This document shows positions 56,042 through 64,000 of a stretch of DNA of 64,000 bases, in pieces (position 1 is the first letter of the stretch; each line of letters opens with the position of its first letter). Source of the DNA: Seminavis robusta (taxonomy: Eukaryota > Bacillariophyta > Bacillariophyceae > Naviculales > Naviculaceae); contig CAICTM010000056.1 in assembly GCA_903772945.1 (NCBI GenBank), positions 84,112-148,111 on the forward strand. The letters run 5' to 3'. Both the position numbers and the translations under genes were made by a program. The notes beneath the pieces were generated by a model that did no database searches, had not been told where the DNA came from, and was given only the letters and a program-made list of their open reading frames with translations.

Positions 56042-57239
56042 CTTCTGGTTCTTTCTCGGGGGTGCAATTGTAACTTTTGATGCGTTTGCCAGCGTTGGTA
56101 TATATATTGAATGATTGAATGGTCAGACTTTATGTTGTGGTCTTCATCGGTTCTTCAATCTTCAATCACTGCCGAGAACCGGGGACACCAAGCACCAGAG
56201 GTCATCAGATTCTAGCTAGCCAGCAGAGGGACGGAAGGGGTACGGGTATCAGCCAATCGCTCAGCCAATACTCGTAGGCTTTACTTTTTTTCTTTTTTTT
56301 TCACTATCGCTGACAGTCTGTTCCTCAGAGTTCGTCTCCCCTCCCTTCACATCTTCACATTCACCACCGCCTACTCTAGCTAGCTAGCTAGTAGACTAGC
56401 TACGGTACTCAGTAGTTCTGCTCGAGCTCCTGTCTCCTGTTCGTGTTTGCACGGTAGCCGTACTGTACGGTATGCGGTACACACGTCCATTAACGCGATA
56501 CTTAAGGTAGTCTAAATAAATGATTGATTCGACTATTAATAAAATACCAGTACTTCTCCACTCTAAAGCCCTGTCCATGGGGGGAGACTACAATGTTGTT
56601 ACGGTCAGGAGTACTCATTACTATAAGCTACTCAGTAAGCATTGAGCAGCTTCAACAGCTATCTTAAATCTTGAATCTAATGGAGATGACAAGACTAAGT
56701 CATTTATTTGTTTTGACTACGTGTAGCTAGCTAGCTAGCTAGCTAGTCGATGAATCTCCAATTGCGAAGGTAATGGTGCAGATGTTGCGTAAATAATGGA
56801 TCATCGCAGAACGTCCTCAGTACATACTCCAGTAAATATTTAAAAACATCCTCGAAAATCTTACTCAGTAGTCTAGTACATTGAAACATGCAAGCTTGAT
56901 ACGATTCCGATGTCAGAGAAGATAGATGGCTACCGGTAGGGCGTACTGTACACAGTGTTCGCACAGCTTGCAGCTTTCACTCCCACTTTAGTTTGGCAAT
57001 TTGCCACGCTGTTTTGTAACATCATGACATTGTAAACCCTTCTTTTGTGTCCACGATCTTTGCAGCTGGCTCGCTGGCTCCAATTGCCAAAGGAAACCCG
57101 ATCCACAGTCGCTTTTACCGGTGTGGTACCTAGTCTCCTCCTTCGGCTTTCTAACGGCTTTGGTCTGCTTTTGACCTCAGCTCTGGGGTTTCCTCTTGGA
57201 GTACTCTTGAGTCGTTTTTGACCACTGGGGCGCCGGTGT
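56042..57239. other. Intergenic region with CTAG microsatellites
   Basis: Upstream of the cyclase gene; its promoter should lie near 56042-56300. A T-rich tract is at 56284-56301. CTAG tandem runs occur at about 56376-56396 and 56725-56747. A minus-strand frame (56930-57391) partly overlaps the TIR element; its Arg/Lys-rich product (NWSQRASCKDRGHKRR) is unrecognised and may be a transposon remnant. Confidence 0.45.
56725..56747. repeat. (CTAG)n microsatellite
   Basis: Five to six perfect CTAG/TAGC units follow tacgtg. A shorter run lies near 56376-56396. CTAG words recur in most intergenic stretches of this window. Confidence 0.85.
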
Positions 57240-57265
57240 ACAGGGCTAGAGAGCACTACATACAG

Positions 57266-57530
57266 CCTGTGCATATGAACAGGGAGGAAGCCCGCAGATT
57301 GAGAGCAAGGCCAGCCATTTTTTTGGCCTGAATTCAAAAATGTCCATTTCCTGTGCAATCGAACAGGATAGCGACGCCTGTTCAATTGCACAGGGCCTGC
57401 CTGTTCATATGTACAGGAGGCTGTACATATGTACAGGAGCTCGACGTCCTGTTCAAATGCACAGGAAATGGACGGCCTGCCTGTTCATATGTACAGGAAG
57501 CTCGACATCCTGTTCAAATGCACAGGAATT
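57266..57530. repeat. Left array of 18-bp palindromes CCTGT-N8-ACAGG
   Basis: About eight units, such as CCTGTGCATATGAACAGG, CCTGTTCAATTGCACAGG, CCTGTTCATATGTACAGG and CCTGTTCAAATGCACAGG. Arms are nearly constant and the centre varies (CATATG, CAATTG, CAAATG). Spacers are short and partly repeated (agctcgacgt, aagctcgacat). Exact positions of units may be off by a base or two. Confidence 0.85.
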
Positions 57531-57599
57531 GTGACGTTTTTTTCTGGGTAGGCTTTCTCATTACTCAACAGTAACAAATAGATCTGCCATTACGTTCAG

Positions 57600-58240
57600 C
57601 ATTACAGTCAAGCATGTCCTCTGCGTTTAGTCAAGCTGATGATCAACTCTCCTCTGGAGCGTTCCTCAATCGTGCATGACTTTAAATCCGACCCTAATTT
57701 AGGGTCGGTTTGGGGGAATCCGTCCCTAAATATAGGGACATTTTTCAAACCCGACCCTAAATCGAAACCCGACCCTAAATTAGGGACGGTTTTTCAGAAA
57801 CCGTCTCTATTTTTAGGGTCGGTTTCGAAACCCGACCCTAAAGGGAATCCGACCCTAAATCCGACCCTATTTTAGGGTCAGTTTCATGCACGATTGAGGA
57901 ACGCTCCTGCTATCTCGCAGGTTGAGGTATGGACGTCTCCACGCGTAATCATTCAAGTAGCTGGCTCTCTCAAAGACGATGGAGACAGAAAGGAAATCAA
58001 TCTTATTCCAACACTCGGTCACAATACTCGCAACCGATCGGAGCCCAACACTGCTATTGTGCACTGGCTCCCAAAGGAATTCTCCACCAATACTGCTGAG
58101 TTTCGCACTAAAACGCTTGCACTAAAACGCTTGCACCATATTTTGTCAACGCTTGTCGTGCTTCTGGCTTTGTTGTACGACTCAGGGGTTTCGGGAAATC
58201 AAAAGATATTGCTGCCTTCAACCAGCATGCAGAAGCACGT
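57600..58240 (+). pseudogene. Coding-like fragment split by the nested element
   Basis: Left of the nested element the plus strand reads MSSAFSQADDQLSSG. Right of it the sequence reads AISQVEVWTSPRVIIQVAGS, then KDDGDRKEINLIPTLGHNTR and IVHWLPKEFSTNTAEF. The compositional quality suggests former coding sequence carried inside the TIR element. I do not recognise the family. The frame ends without a conserved C-terminus. Confidence 0.35.
57656..57907. mobile_element. Nested 252-bp inverted-repeat (MITE-like) element
   Basis: Perfect 24-bp terminal inverted repeats, beginning GGAGCGTTCCTCAATCGTGC, occupy 57656-57679 and 57884-57907. The interior (~57687-57880) is made of inverted copies of CCGACCCTAAAT / ATTTAGGGTCGG and CCGTCCCTAAAT variants, so the whole unit can fold on itself. 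No coding capacity. No clear target-site duplication found (left flank ctcctct, right flank tgctatc). Confidence 0.8.
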
Positions 58241-58247
58241 CTGATTT

Positions 58248-58421
58248 CCTGTTCAATTGAACAGGAGGTCGGATCCTGTACAATTGCACAGGAATCTTGT
58301 CGATCTTGTACAATTGCACAGGAATCACGTCGCCTGTAAAATTGCACAGGAATCGCGTCGCCTGCCAGGCCAAAATTTGACTGCAGGCTGGCTCTCTAAA
58401 AATCCTGTTCATATGCACAGG
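58248..58421. repeat. Right array of 18-bp palindromes CCTGT-N8-ACAGG
   Basis: Five units: CCTGTTCAATTGAACAGG, a CCTGTACAATTGCACAGG, a variant beginning CTTGT, CCTGTAAAATTGCACAGG and, near the end, CCTGTTCATATGCACAGG. The first four are spaced about 29 bp with 10-11-bp spacers resembling aatcgcgtcg. The array mirrors the left array. Confidence 0.85.
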
Positions 58422-58445
58422 CTGTATATAGTGCTCTCTACCCCC

Positions 58446-58995
58446 TGTCGAGTATAAGTACTGAATAAAGAGCAGTTGTTTGACCATTAATTAAGAAGAC
58501 GACATTCTGTGCAAGCTATGATGAACAAAGGCAAAGAGCGCAAGTGCACTACGCTAAAAGCTAGTGTAAAGATCTTTCGAGTGTTTTGAGTTTGAGAGAA
58601 TGAAAGTTATGAGAGAGATTAGAAAGCTATGAAAACTAATCAACGAGAGAGATCATCATCAAGGGATCGTAGATCTGGCTTTCCGCGGGAGACTATAAAG
58701 TGTGATAGAGTAGGTTGCGGTAGTAATCCTACGTCTCTCCACGATCCTAAAACGGAACGCGTGGAAGGTTTGTCTAGCCTGGATCTAGTAGCGTGGAAGT
58801 ACTCCACGCTGGCTAAATATCTAGAGCGATGTTTCATCATCAACCTAGTATGACTAGCGCGGTCATTGAGAACCCTGTCTCAAATGACTATTCACGAGAG
58901 ACTCAGTCATGAGTCGAACTCAAACCCTATCTAGGATCGAGTCGCGAATAAGGCTAAGAGCCGTGTATTGCATTCGCCCCCTGACAAGGGTCACA
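58446..58995 (-). repeat. 3' LTR of the left Ty3/gypsy element
   Basis: Read on the minus strand it starts TGTGACCCTTGTCAGGGGGC and ends ATACTCGACA, i.e. TG...CA. It lies 110 bp beyond the integrase stop. The segment 58545-58949 is repeated in inverted orientation at 62561-62963. Outer boundaries are tentative because the second copy diverges at both ends and no clear polypurine tract precedes it. Confidence 0.65.
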
Positions 58996-59106
58996 GAAGG
59001 CGCGACAGCAGTCGGACAAGGAGAACATATGATTTAAAGTGCGGGGCACTCTCATGAGATTTGGATGTAGACATGTGCATCGCACGATGGCAATCCTACA
59101 AGGGGA

Positions 59107-59589
59107 TCAGGCCTTGTATGGGTGTGTATACCTTATGTTCCAAGTCTGGTAGACTGTGCCGCCGTTGGCGGTAGCATGTTGGAGCCGTACAGTGCCATTG
59201 TCATTAACTCGGTCTATAGTGTAAGGACCTTTGTACTTTGGCTGACCGTACTTGCGGTGCTGATACTGTTGAATCATCACGGTATCGTTGACATTGTATT
59301 GATGAGGGACACGCGTCGCGTTTTCCCTGTCGTTGTTTTGTTGGATTAGTCGTTGGCGACGTTCCTTAATGTACTTCCAGTTGGCTTCGAACCGGACATT
59401 GTGAATCGCGTCACGATTGAACACGAGCTGTGCGGGCGTTGCGCGCAAGGTGGTATGAATCGTGGCATTCATTGCAAAGCGAACCGCCGTGAGGACTCCA
59501 TCCCAGGATCCATTCACGAGGTCGTCTTGGCACTTGATGTTTTGAACAGCGATCAAGTTACGTATGGTTTGATGAGCACGCTCGACCAT
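59107..59589 (-). CDS. Integrase C-terminal part (retrotransposon)
   Basis: Open frame of 160 aa: MVERAHQTIRNLIAVQNIKC opens with the region just after the catalytic Glu of the DDE core (VERAHQTI), then NATIHTTLRATPAQLVFNRD, the typical substrate-loop of Ty3/gypsy integrases, and the C-terminal Tyr-Gly-x-Pro-Lys-Tyr-Lys-Gly-Pro-Tyr motif (QPKYKGPYTIDRVNDNGTV) that binds DNA. It ends YTHPYKA at a true stop. This is the tail of a polyprotein, not an independent gene; the first Met is arbitrary. Confidence 0.85.
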   Translation of the reverse strand: MVERAHQTIRNLIAVQNIKCQDDLVNGSWDGVLTAVRFAMNATIHTTLRATPAQLVFNRDAIHNVRFEANWKYIKERRQRLIQQNNDRENATRVPHQYNVNDTVMIQQYQHRKYGQPKYKGPYTIDRVNDNGTVRLQHATANGGTVYQTWNIRYTHPYKA

Positions 59590-61960
59590 AGAGTTGGCTT
59601 GAGGTTGCGCGTAGTGATGAACTTGCGACGAAGTCCATATTCATCCCGGAGTGTCTTTTCGACTCTGCGCGGAACTCGCGTCCTCTATCCATGATAACTC
59701 AGCAGGCCATGGATACCGAGTAAGCCCACATTTTGTTCTAGGACGATGGCTACTTCGTCTGCTGCCTTGGAGCAGATCTCTGCAATCTCGAACCATCCGT
59801 TACGGATCAATCATTGTCAAGCAATGAAGTGTGCAGGAATTCTTTTTCTTAGGATCCCGACGTTGTAAGGCCTATCAGGTCAATACATAGTCTTTCCAAG
59901 GGATCTCCTCGCAAGTCTTTGGAGGCATCAATCCCAGCTTACGCATCTTGGGTTTGTTCATCTGGCAGCTTTGGCAACGCTGACATACGGCCTGCACAGT
60001 CTTGCGCGTCCTTTCCAGGTGTAGTTTGGCTGATGGTTAGTTCTTGCGAGTCTCGCCAGGATGCATCAGCACACCATGGTACCATTCAACTAGCTTCTTC
60101 TGCATAGTTTTAGGTACGACGATCTTTATCGTCCTTAACTACTAAGTCGTAGGACTTATCCCCTCTGGGGAAAGATTGTTTCTTGTGTCGTTTGGCTTGT
60201 CCCTGAGGAGTTTCTGATATCGTTGTCGTCTTTCTGACGATGTTCGATTCGGGGACGAGAGAGGGAACTCGCTAGGGAAGTCCTCTTCGTCTGCAGCCAT
60301 GAGTTCAGCGATCTCGCTGGCGTTCATCTGTTCTGAAGAACCGTCGTTGTTGGAGTGTTAAGTCTCGACAACGCATAAGCGACGATGTTCTGTTCGCCCT
60401 TGTTGTACCGTAGTTCAGGGCCGTATTCTTCCAGAATAAGGCGCCATCGCATTACGGATCTGGTATGAAGTTCTTACATGTAAGATTCTTGTGGTCCGTA
60501 TGTACAACGATCTCTGTCCTAGAAGAATGTTACGGAACTCTTTTAGAGTTTCTACGATACTGAGAAGTTCCTTCTCGGTAACTGTGTAACGTGTCTGAGC
60601 AGGGTTGAGCTTCCTGCTGTAGAAACGTGATAGTTTTCCCTTCTGGAAATTACTGCACCTAGTTGAGTATCACTCGCATCCGTGTGGATAACGAATGTAT
60701 CGTTGAGTCAGGGTAGGCGAGCAAGGTTTCTTTGCTGATGATCTTCTTCATCGGCTAAGGGGCCTTGTCGTGTTCCGCTTTCCCATTTCACTTCGTTGTT
60801 TTGGAAGTCAATGAAGCGAGTGGGGCAGTACATGTGATCGTCTAATCACACATGTCTCGATAGTAGTTCACTAGTCAATGAATCTTACGAGGTCTTTTCC
60901 TGTTGCTTAGGTGGAGCGATATCTGATCGCGTCTATTTCTTGTTATAGTTTGATCCCATTCTCGAGTAATTCGAGTACCTAGGTATCAAGTTTTTCCTCT
61001 TGACGAAGAAGGATTGTAGCTATTGACTTAATTCGGCTTCTCGAAGCCTTCGTAGACTTCATTCCAACTTCTAACGTTATCTGCTAGCGCGAGTTAGTTA
61101 GGTTGAGTAGATCATCATATGTATGCACGGACGTATTACAGGTTGTCATTAAGTGTTCCATCTTCTCTGGAAGATGTCGGGCTATTACATAGGCCCATTG
61201 CAACCTCTGGTCTCTGTACTTTCCCCACGTGAGTAGATGGTACAGAGTTGCTTTGAGTGAAGGTGACAGCTCTTGTGATAGTATCCCATGTTCGAACTGT
61301 AGCTAGTTATCATCTAATTAGGCATGTCTTGTATCTTTGGTTCGGACAAGGTTTTGCTCGTTATCCTTTTGTTTAGTTCCCGAGAAATCAGAGATGAATC
61401 TTACAGATCCATCCTTTTTGGGAATGATAAAAGTGGTGCCGCCCTCGAACGGTTCACCTTCTTGAGTACTTCTGCTTCGCAGAGACGTTTACCTCCATCT
61501 TAAGAGTGTTGGTATGGACACGTGGAGTAGGATAAGGCCTAGCGTGATAGGGTTTAGCGTCAGGGAGGAGTTCTACTTCGTAGTCGTCCATCTGCCACTT
61601 CCTAGAGTGCCATCGAAAGGTCAGAGTACTTCTCAGTAAGGAATGAAGCTTTTCTTCTCTTCCTGTTTAACTGATCTTGACTTTGGAAACCTGCCTTAAG
61701 TCAGCTTGTTCGTAATTCGCATCAAGAATCTACTTGAGAATCTGCACTATCAACAGCAGTAGGATCAGGAATGAAGGTTCTCTTCTTCATTGGTGTCCTG
61801 TCTTTCATAGGAAAAGATGCGACGTCCCATTCCACTGACATGGTAGTGAAATCGAACTTGAATCCTAGATCAGAAGAATGTCTCGACCTATGACATGTCA
61901 TAGCCCCCAGCTTTGGGTGACGTGTAATTCCCACTCGATAATTCTATTTCGTGGAATTCA
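59590..61960 (-). pseudogene. Frame-broken pol: RT, RNase H and integrase core
   Basis: Fragments in changing frames are recognisable. RT: LLPDAKPYHARPYPTPRV near 61580-61530, a finger motif LTWGKYRDQRL near 61225, and the catalytic TYDDLLNLT near 61110. RNase H: EIVVHTDHKNLT near 60510-60475 and LRYNKGEQNIVAYALSRL near 60420-60365. Integrase zinc finger: HPGETR and VQAVCQRCQSCQMNKPKMRK near 60065-59945, then core pieces LHCLTMIDP (~59830) and RDEYGLRRKFITT (~59655). Numerous one- and two-base indels and stops make it non-functional as written. Confidence 0.8.
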
Positions 61961-61997
61961 GGAATCAAAAATGCACCTTTGCACTTCGTGCTGGTGT

Positions 61998-62249
61998 TTA
62001 ATTCCCCTGCAGGGTAGTCCACATCGTTTGGACGCCCCCAAGATCCTTCATGCGTAATTTCTTAGCATGAGGTTGACCAATCAAGGTTCCGGATGCTCCT
62101 GTATCCAGTAAGCAAGGAGTGTAACGGGTTTTTGGTTTCCCTTTTTCTCGCTTGTTAAATCTAACACAGACGATGGGTTTGAGGTCTCTTGTCTTGCGAC
62201 GTTTACAGGTGGTTGGCCATGGCAAGGTTAACGATGCTAAATAGATCAT
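61998..62249 (-). CDS. Aspartic protease fragment (retrotransposon)
   Basis: The frame contains RYTPCLLDTGASGTLIGQPH, with the DTGA active-site triad flanked by hydrophobic residues as in retroviral-type proteases, followed by KKLRMKDLGGVQT. Upstream residues are basic (KRRKTRDLKPIVCVRFNKRE), matching the gag-pro linker. The same segment recurs inverted near 63460-63640. It is part of the polyprotein; the frame closes early because of an indel. Confidence 0.75.
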   Translation of the reverse strand: MIYLASLTLPWPTTCKRRKTRDLKPIVCVRFNKREKGKPKTRYTPCLLDTGASGTLIGQPHAKKLRMKDLGGVQTMWTTLQGN

Positions 62250-62560
62250 CAGAGTCTAGTTGAGCAGCTTCTGAGGCAATCATCTAATTTGCCGTAGAGT
62301 TCATCATTGCAAACAATTCTTGTTTCTAGTTAGTGAATATCTTATCACTTTGGTATAGAAATCGAAACATGGTTCCGTTGAGTCATCATCCTGGCCTAAT
62401 CCTCAGATAGAGATTTCTCCATCCAAGTGATTGAAATTGATAGAGAGTTGTCCTCATTGTCAGAGTCTTCTGATTTGCGCTTGGCAACAATGGTTGCGAA
62501 GTTTGCAAGTGGTTGCACGAGTATCGTCGATCTCGTTTTCTTCGTCATTGTCGACTCTAG

Positions 62561-62963
62561 CTTATTCGCGACTCGATCCTAGATAGGGTTTGAGTTCGAC
62601 TCATGACTGAGTCTCTCGTGAATAGTCATTTGAGACAGAGTTCTCATGACCGCTCTAGTCATACTAGTTGATGATGAAACATCGCTCTAGATATTTAAGC
62701 CAGCGTGGAGTACTTCCCGCTACTAGATCCATGCTAGACGAATCCTTCCACGCGTTCCGTTTTAGATCGTGGAGAGTACGTAGGATTACTACCAAAACCT
62801 ACTCTCACACTTTATAGTCTCCCGCGGGAGACCAGATCTACGATCCCTTGATGATGATCTTCTCGTTGATTAGTTTTCACAGCTTTCTAATCTCTCTCAT
62901 AGTTTCATTCTCTCAAACTCAAAACACTCGAAAGATCTTTACACTAGCTTTTAGCGTAGTGCA
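62561..62963 (+). repeat. Partial LTR of the right copy
   Basis: Matches the reverse complement of 58545-58949 with scattered substitutions and one-base indels. It lacks the terminal ~45 bp at the start and ~100 bp at the end seen in the left LTR. After gcgtagtgca the text diverges into a leader (ttttgttaaaaacacaatag). Confidence 0.8.
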
Positions 62964-63019
62964 TTTTGTTAAAAACACAATAGCTTTCAGCTACCCTCAA
63001 CTATTCTTCACAATGAAAG

Positions 63020-63292
63020 ATGGCTCAAGAAAACATGCGTTCAGCAACTTCGACGAAACAGTTGCGTGACAAACCACTTCTTCCTCTCGTCGACAATGAC
63101 GAAGACACCGAGATCGACGATACTCGTGCAACACTGCAAACTTGCAACCATGTTGCCAAGCGCAATCAGAAGACTCTGATAACGAGGACAACTCCTCTAT
63201 CGATTTCAATCACTTGGATAGAGAAATCTCTATTGAGGATTAGGCCAGGATATGATCAACGAACCATTTCCGATTTCTCATACCAAAGGTGA
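63020..63292 (+). CDS. Gag-like N-terminal fragment (retrotransposon)
   Basis: The frame opens MAQENMRSATSTKQLRDKPL after an ACAATGAAAG leader and continues into an acidic stretch LLPLVDNDEDTEIDDTRATL. It breaks after about 90 codons. Downstream text (63300-63450) parallels the left copy at 62250-62400, so the original frame was longer and is now interrupted by indels. No nucleocapsid zinc knuckle is visible. Assignment to gag is by position between LTR and protease. Confidence 0.55.
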   Translation: MAQENMRSATSTKQLRDKPLLPLVDNDEDTEIDDTRATLQTCNHVAKRNQKTLITRTTPLSISITWIEKSLLRIRPGYDQRTISDFSYQR

Positions 63293-63299
63293 TGAAGAT

Positions 63300-64000
63300 A
63301 TCTCACTAACTAGTAAACAAGAATTGTTTGCAACCGATAACTCTACGGCAAATTAGATGATTGCCTAGAAGCTGCTCAACTAGACTCTGATGATCTATTT
63401 AGCATCGTTAACTCGTCCGTGGCACACCACCTCGTAAACGTCGCAAGACAGAGACCTCAAACCTATCGCTTATGTTAGATTTAACAAGCAGAAAAAGGGA
63501 AACCAAAACCCGTTACACTCCGTTGCTTACTGGATACAGGAGCAACGGAACTTGATTGCTCAAACTCTGCTAAGAAATTACGCATGAAGGATCTTGGGGG
63601 CGTCCAAACCAGTGGACTACCCCTGCAGGAAATTAACACCAGCACGAAATCAAAGGTGCATCATGATCCCTGAATTCCACAATCAGATGATAGAATTATC
63701 GAATGTGAATTAACACGTCACTCAGAGCTTGGGGGCCGTCATGAACATGATCATAAGAGTCGAGACGTTCTCTCTGACTTAGAAGTTTCAAGTTCCGATT
63801 TCACTACCATGTCAGTGGGTGGGACGGCATATCTATTCCTATGAAAGATAGCGACACCAATGAAGAAGAAATATTACTTCATTCCTGATCCTACTGCCGT
63901 TGACGAACAGTGCAGATGTCGTCTCAAGAAGATCTTGATGCGAAATACGAACAAGCTGACTTAAAGCAGGTTTGCCAAAGTCCAAAAAACCAAGTTGAAT
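63300..64000 (+). pseudogene. Frame-broken gag-pro region of the right copy
   Basis: Contains FNKQKKGKPKP-like basic text near 63480, a protease core in which the DTGA site reads GATG at the DNA level with a small indel (CTGGATACAGGAGCAACGG, ~63528-63546), and KKLRMKDLGGVQT near 63570-63610. Further right, text parallels the left copy around 61730-61930. Several frameshifts relative to the left copy. Confidence 0.7.

Larger units (their letters stand above)
57240..58445. mobile_element. TIR-bounded non-autonomous element with palindrome arrays
   Basis: The left end (CAGGGCTAGAGAGCACTACA, then TACAGCCTGTGCATATGAAC) and the right end (reverse complement CAGGGGGTAGAGAGCACTAT, then ATACAGCCTGTGCATATGAA) form imperfect terminal inverted repeats of about 43 bp starting CAGGG. 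Inside each end lies an array of 18-bp palindromes. The centre holds short coding-like sequence and a nested 252-bp element. No transposase is visible. I could not identify a target-site duplication; the right end abuts the retroelement LTR, so the flank may have been replaced. CAGGG termini occur in several DNA transposon superfamilies, hAT among them, so the superfamily is open. Confidence 0.7.
58446..62560 (-). mobile_element. Degenerate Ty3/gypsy LTR retrotransposon, left copy
   Basis: Minus-strand order is gag (partial), protease, reverse transcriptase, RNase H, integrase, LTR. Integrase after RNase H is the Ty3/gypsy order; copia elements have integrase before RT. The 5' LTR and gag start are missing because the copy ends abruptly at 62558-62560 against the inverted right copy. 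Many frameshifts and stops break the polyprotein. Confidence 0.85.
62561..64000 (+). mobile_element. Degenerate Ty3/gypsy retrotransposon, right copy, running off the window
   Basis: It starts with an LTR-like segment, then a leader, gag-like frame and protease region, all on the plus strand. It is the same family as the left copy but inverted, sharing protease text around 63480-63650 (CTGGATACAGGAGCAACGG). The remainder of pol lies beyond the window. Confidence 0.8.

Noticed and set aside
57687-57880. Telomere-like CCCTAAA sequence suggesting an internal or terminal telomere
   Set aside because: The motif is embedded in CCGACCCTAAAT blocks in both orientations and not in tandem; it is bounded by perfect inverted repeats, so a mobile element explains it better.
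57266-58421. Regularly spaced short palindromic repeats resembling a CRISPR array
   Set aside because: The repeats are only 18 bp with variable centres, the spacers are about 10 bp and partly identical, the two arrays are mirror images inside inverted terminal repeats, and the genome is eukaryotic.

Overview
The window is nuclear eukaryotic DNA, most likely from a pennate diatom. The evidence is short GT-AG introns (mostly about 60-220 nt), gene families typical of diatoms (Cys-Pro-Trp ankyrin repeats, PS-repeat surface proteins, single-chain class III cyclases with a TM-ectodomain-TM front end, atypical HLD/DFN kinases), a Ty3/gypsy element of the diatom type, and intergenic DNA rich in CTAG and GGTACC/ACCGGT words. 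The style fits a Seminavis-like benthic diatom, but that is inference; no marker gene fixes the species.

Layout. 1-1176 (-): broken ankyrin-repeat gene. 1757-7387 (+): very large membrane receptor with two Cache/HAMP modules and a TPR-like tail. 7622-8941 (-): uracil-DNA-glycosylase-like protein. 9328-14501 (+): cohesin subunit SCC3/STAG. 14718-19298 (-): AlkB-type dioxygenase fused to an SRA (YDG) domain, with tandem repeats. About 19600-19930 (-): decayed ankyrin relic. 20327-25204 (-): giant disordered protein. 26363-27479 (-): secreted Cys-rich, probably GPI-anchored protein. 28136-30191 (-): secreted propeller-like protein. 31561-32741 (-): DCAF7/TTG1-type WD40 protein. 33741-40751 (-): giant PS-repeat surface protein. 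43996-44708 (+): small membrane RING-H2 protein. 44952-47893 (-): membrane-linked atypical kinase. 49325-51392 (+): phosphofructokinase with a membrane-anchor-like N-terminus. 52681-56041 (-): receptor-type nucleotidyl (probably guanylyl) cyclase in ten exons.

The right end is repeat-rich. An approximately 1.2 kb element with terminal inverted repeats (about 57240-58445) carries two arrays of 18-bp CCTGT...ACAGG palindromes and contains a 252-bp nested inverted-repeat element. From 58446 to the window end lie two copies of one Ty3/gypsy element arranged head to head and full of small indels.

Genes alternate strands and do not form an operon-like cluster. Functional themes recur: chromatin and DNA or RNA modification (SCC3, AlkB-SRA, UDG-like), membrane sensing (double-Cache receptor, cyclase, kinase), and cell surface (PS-repeat, Cys-rich and propeller proteins). 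Exon boundaries were chosen by hand from reading-frame continuity and GT/AG sites. Multi-exon models sum to whole codons, except the cyclase, which needs one extra base.
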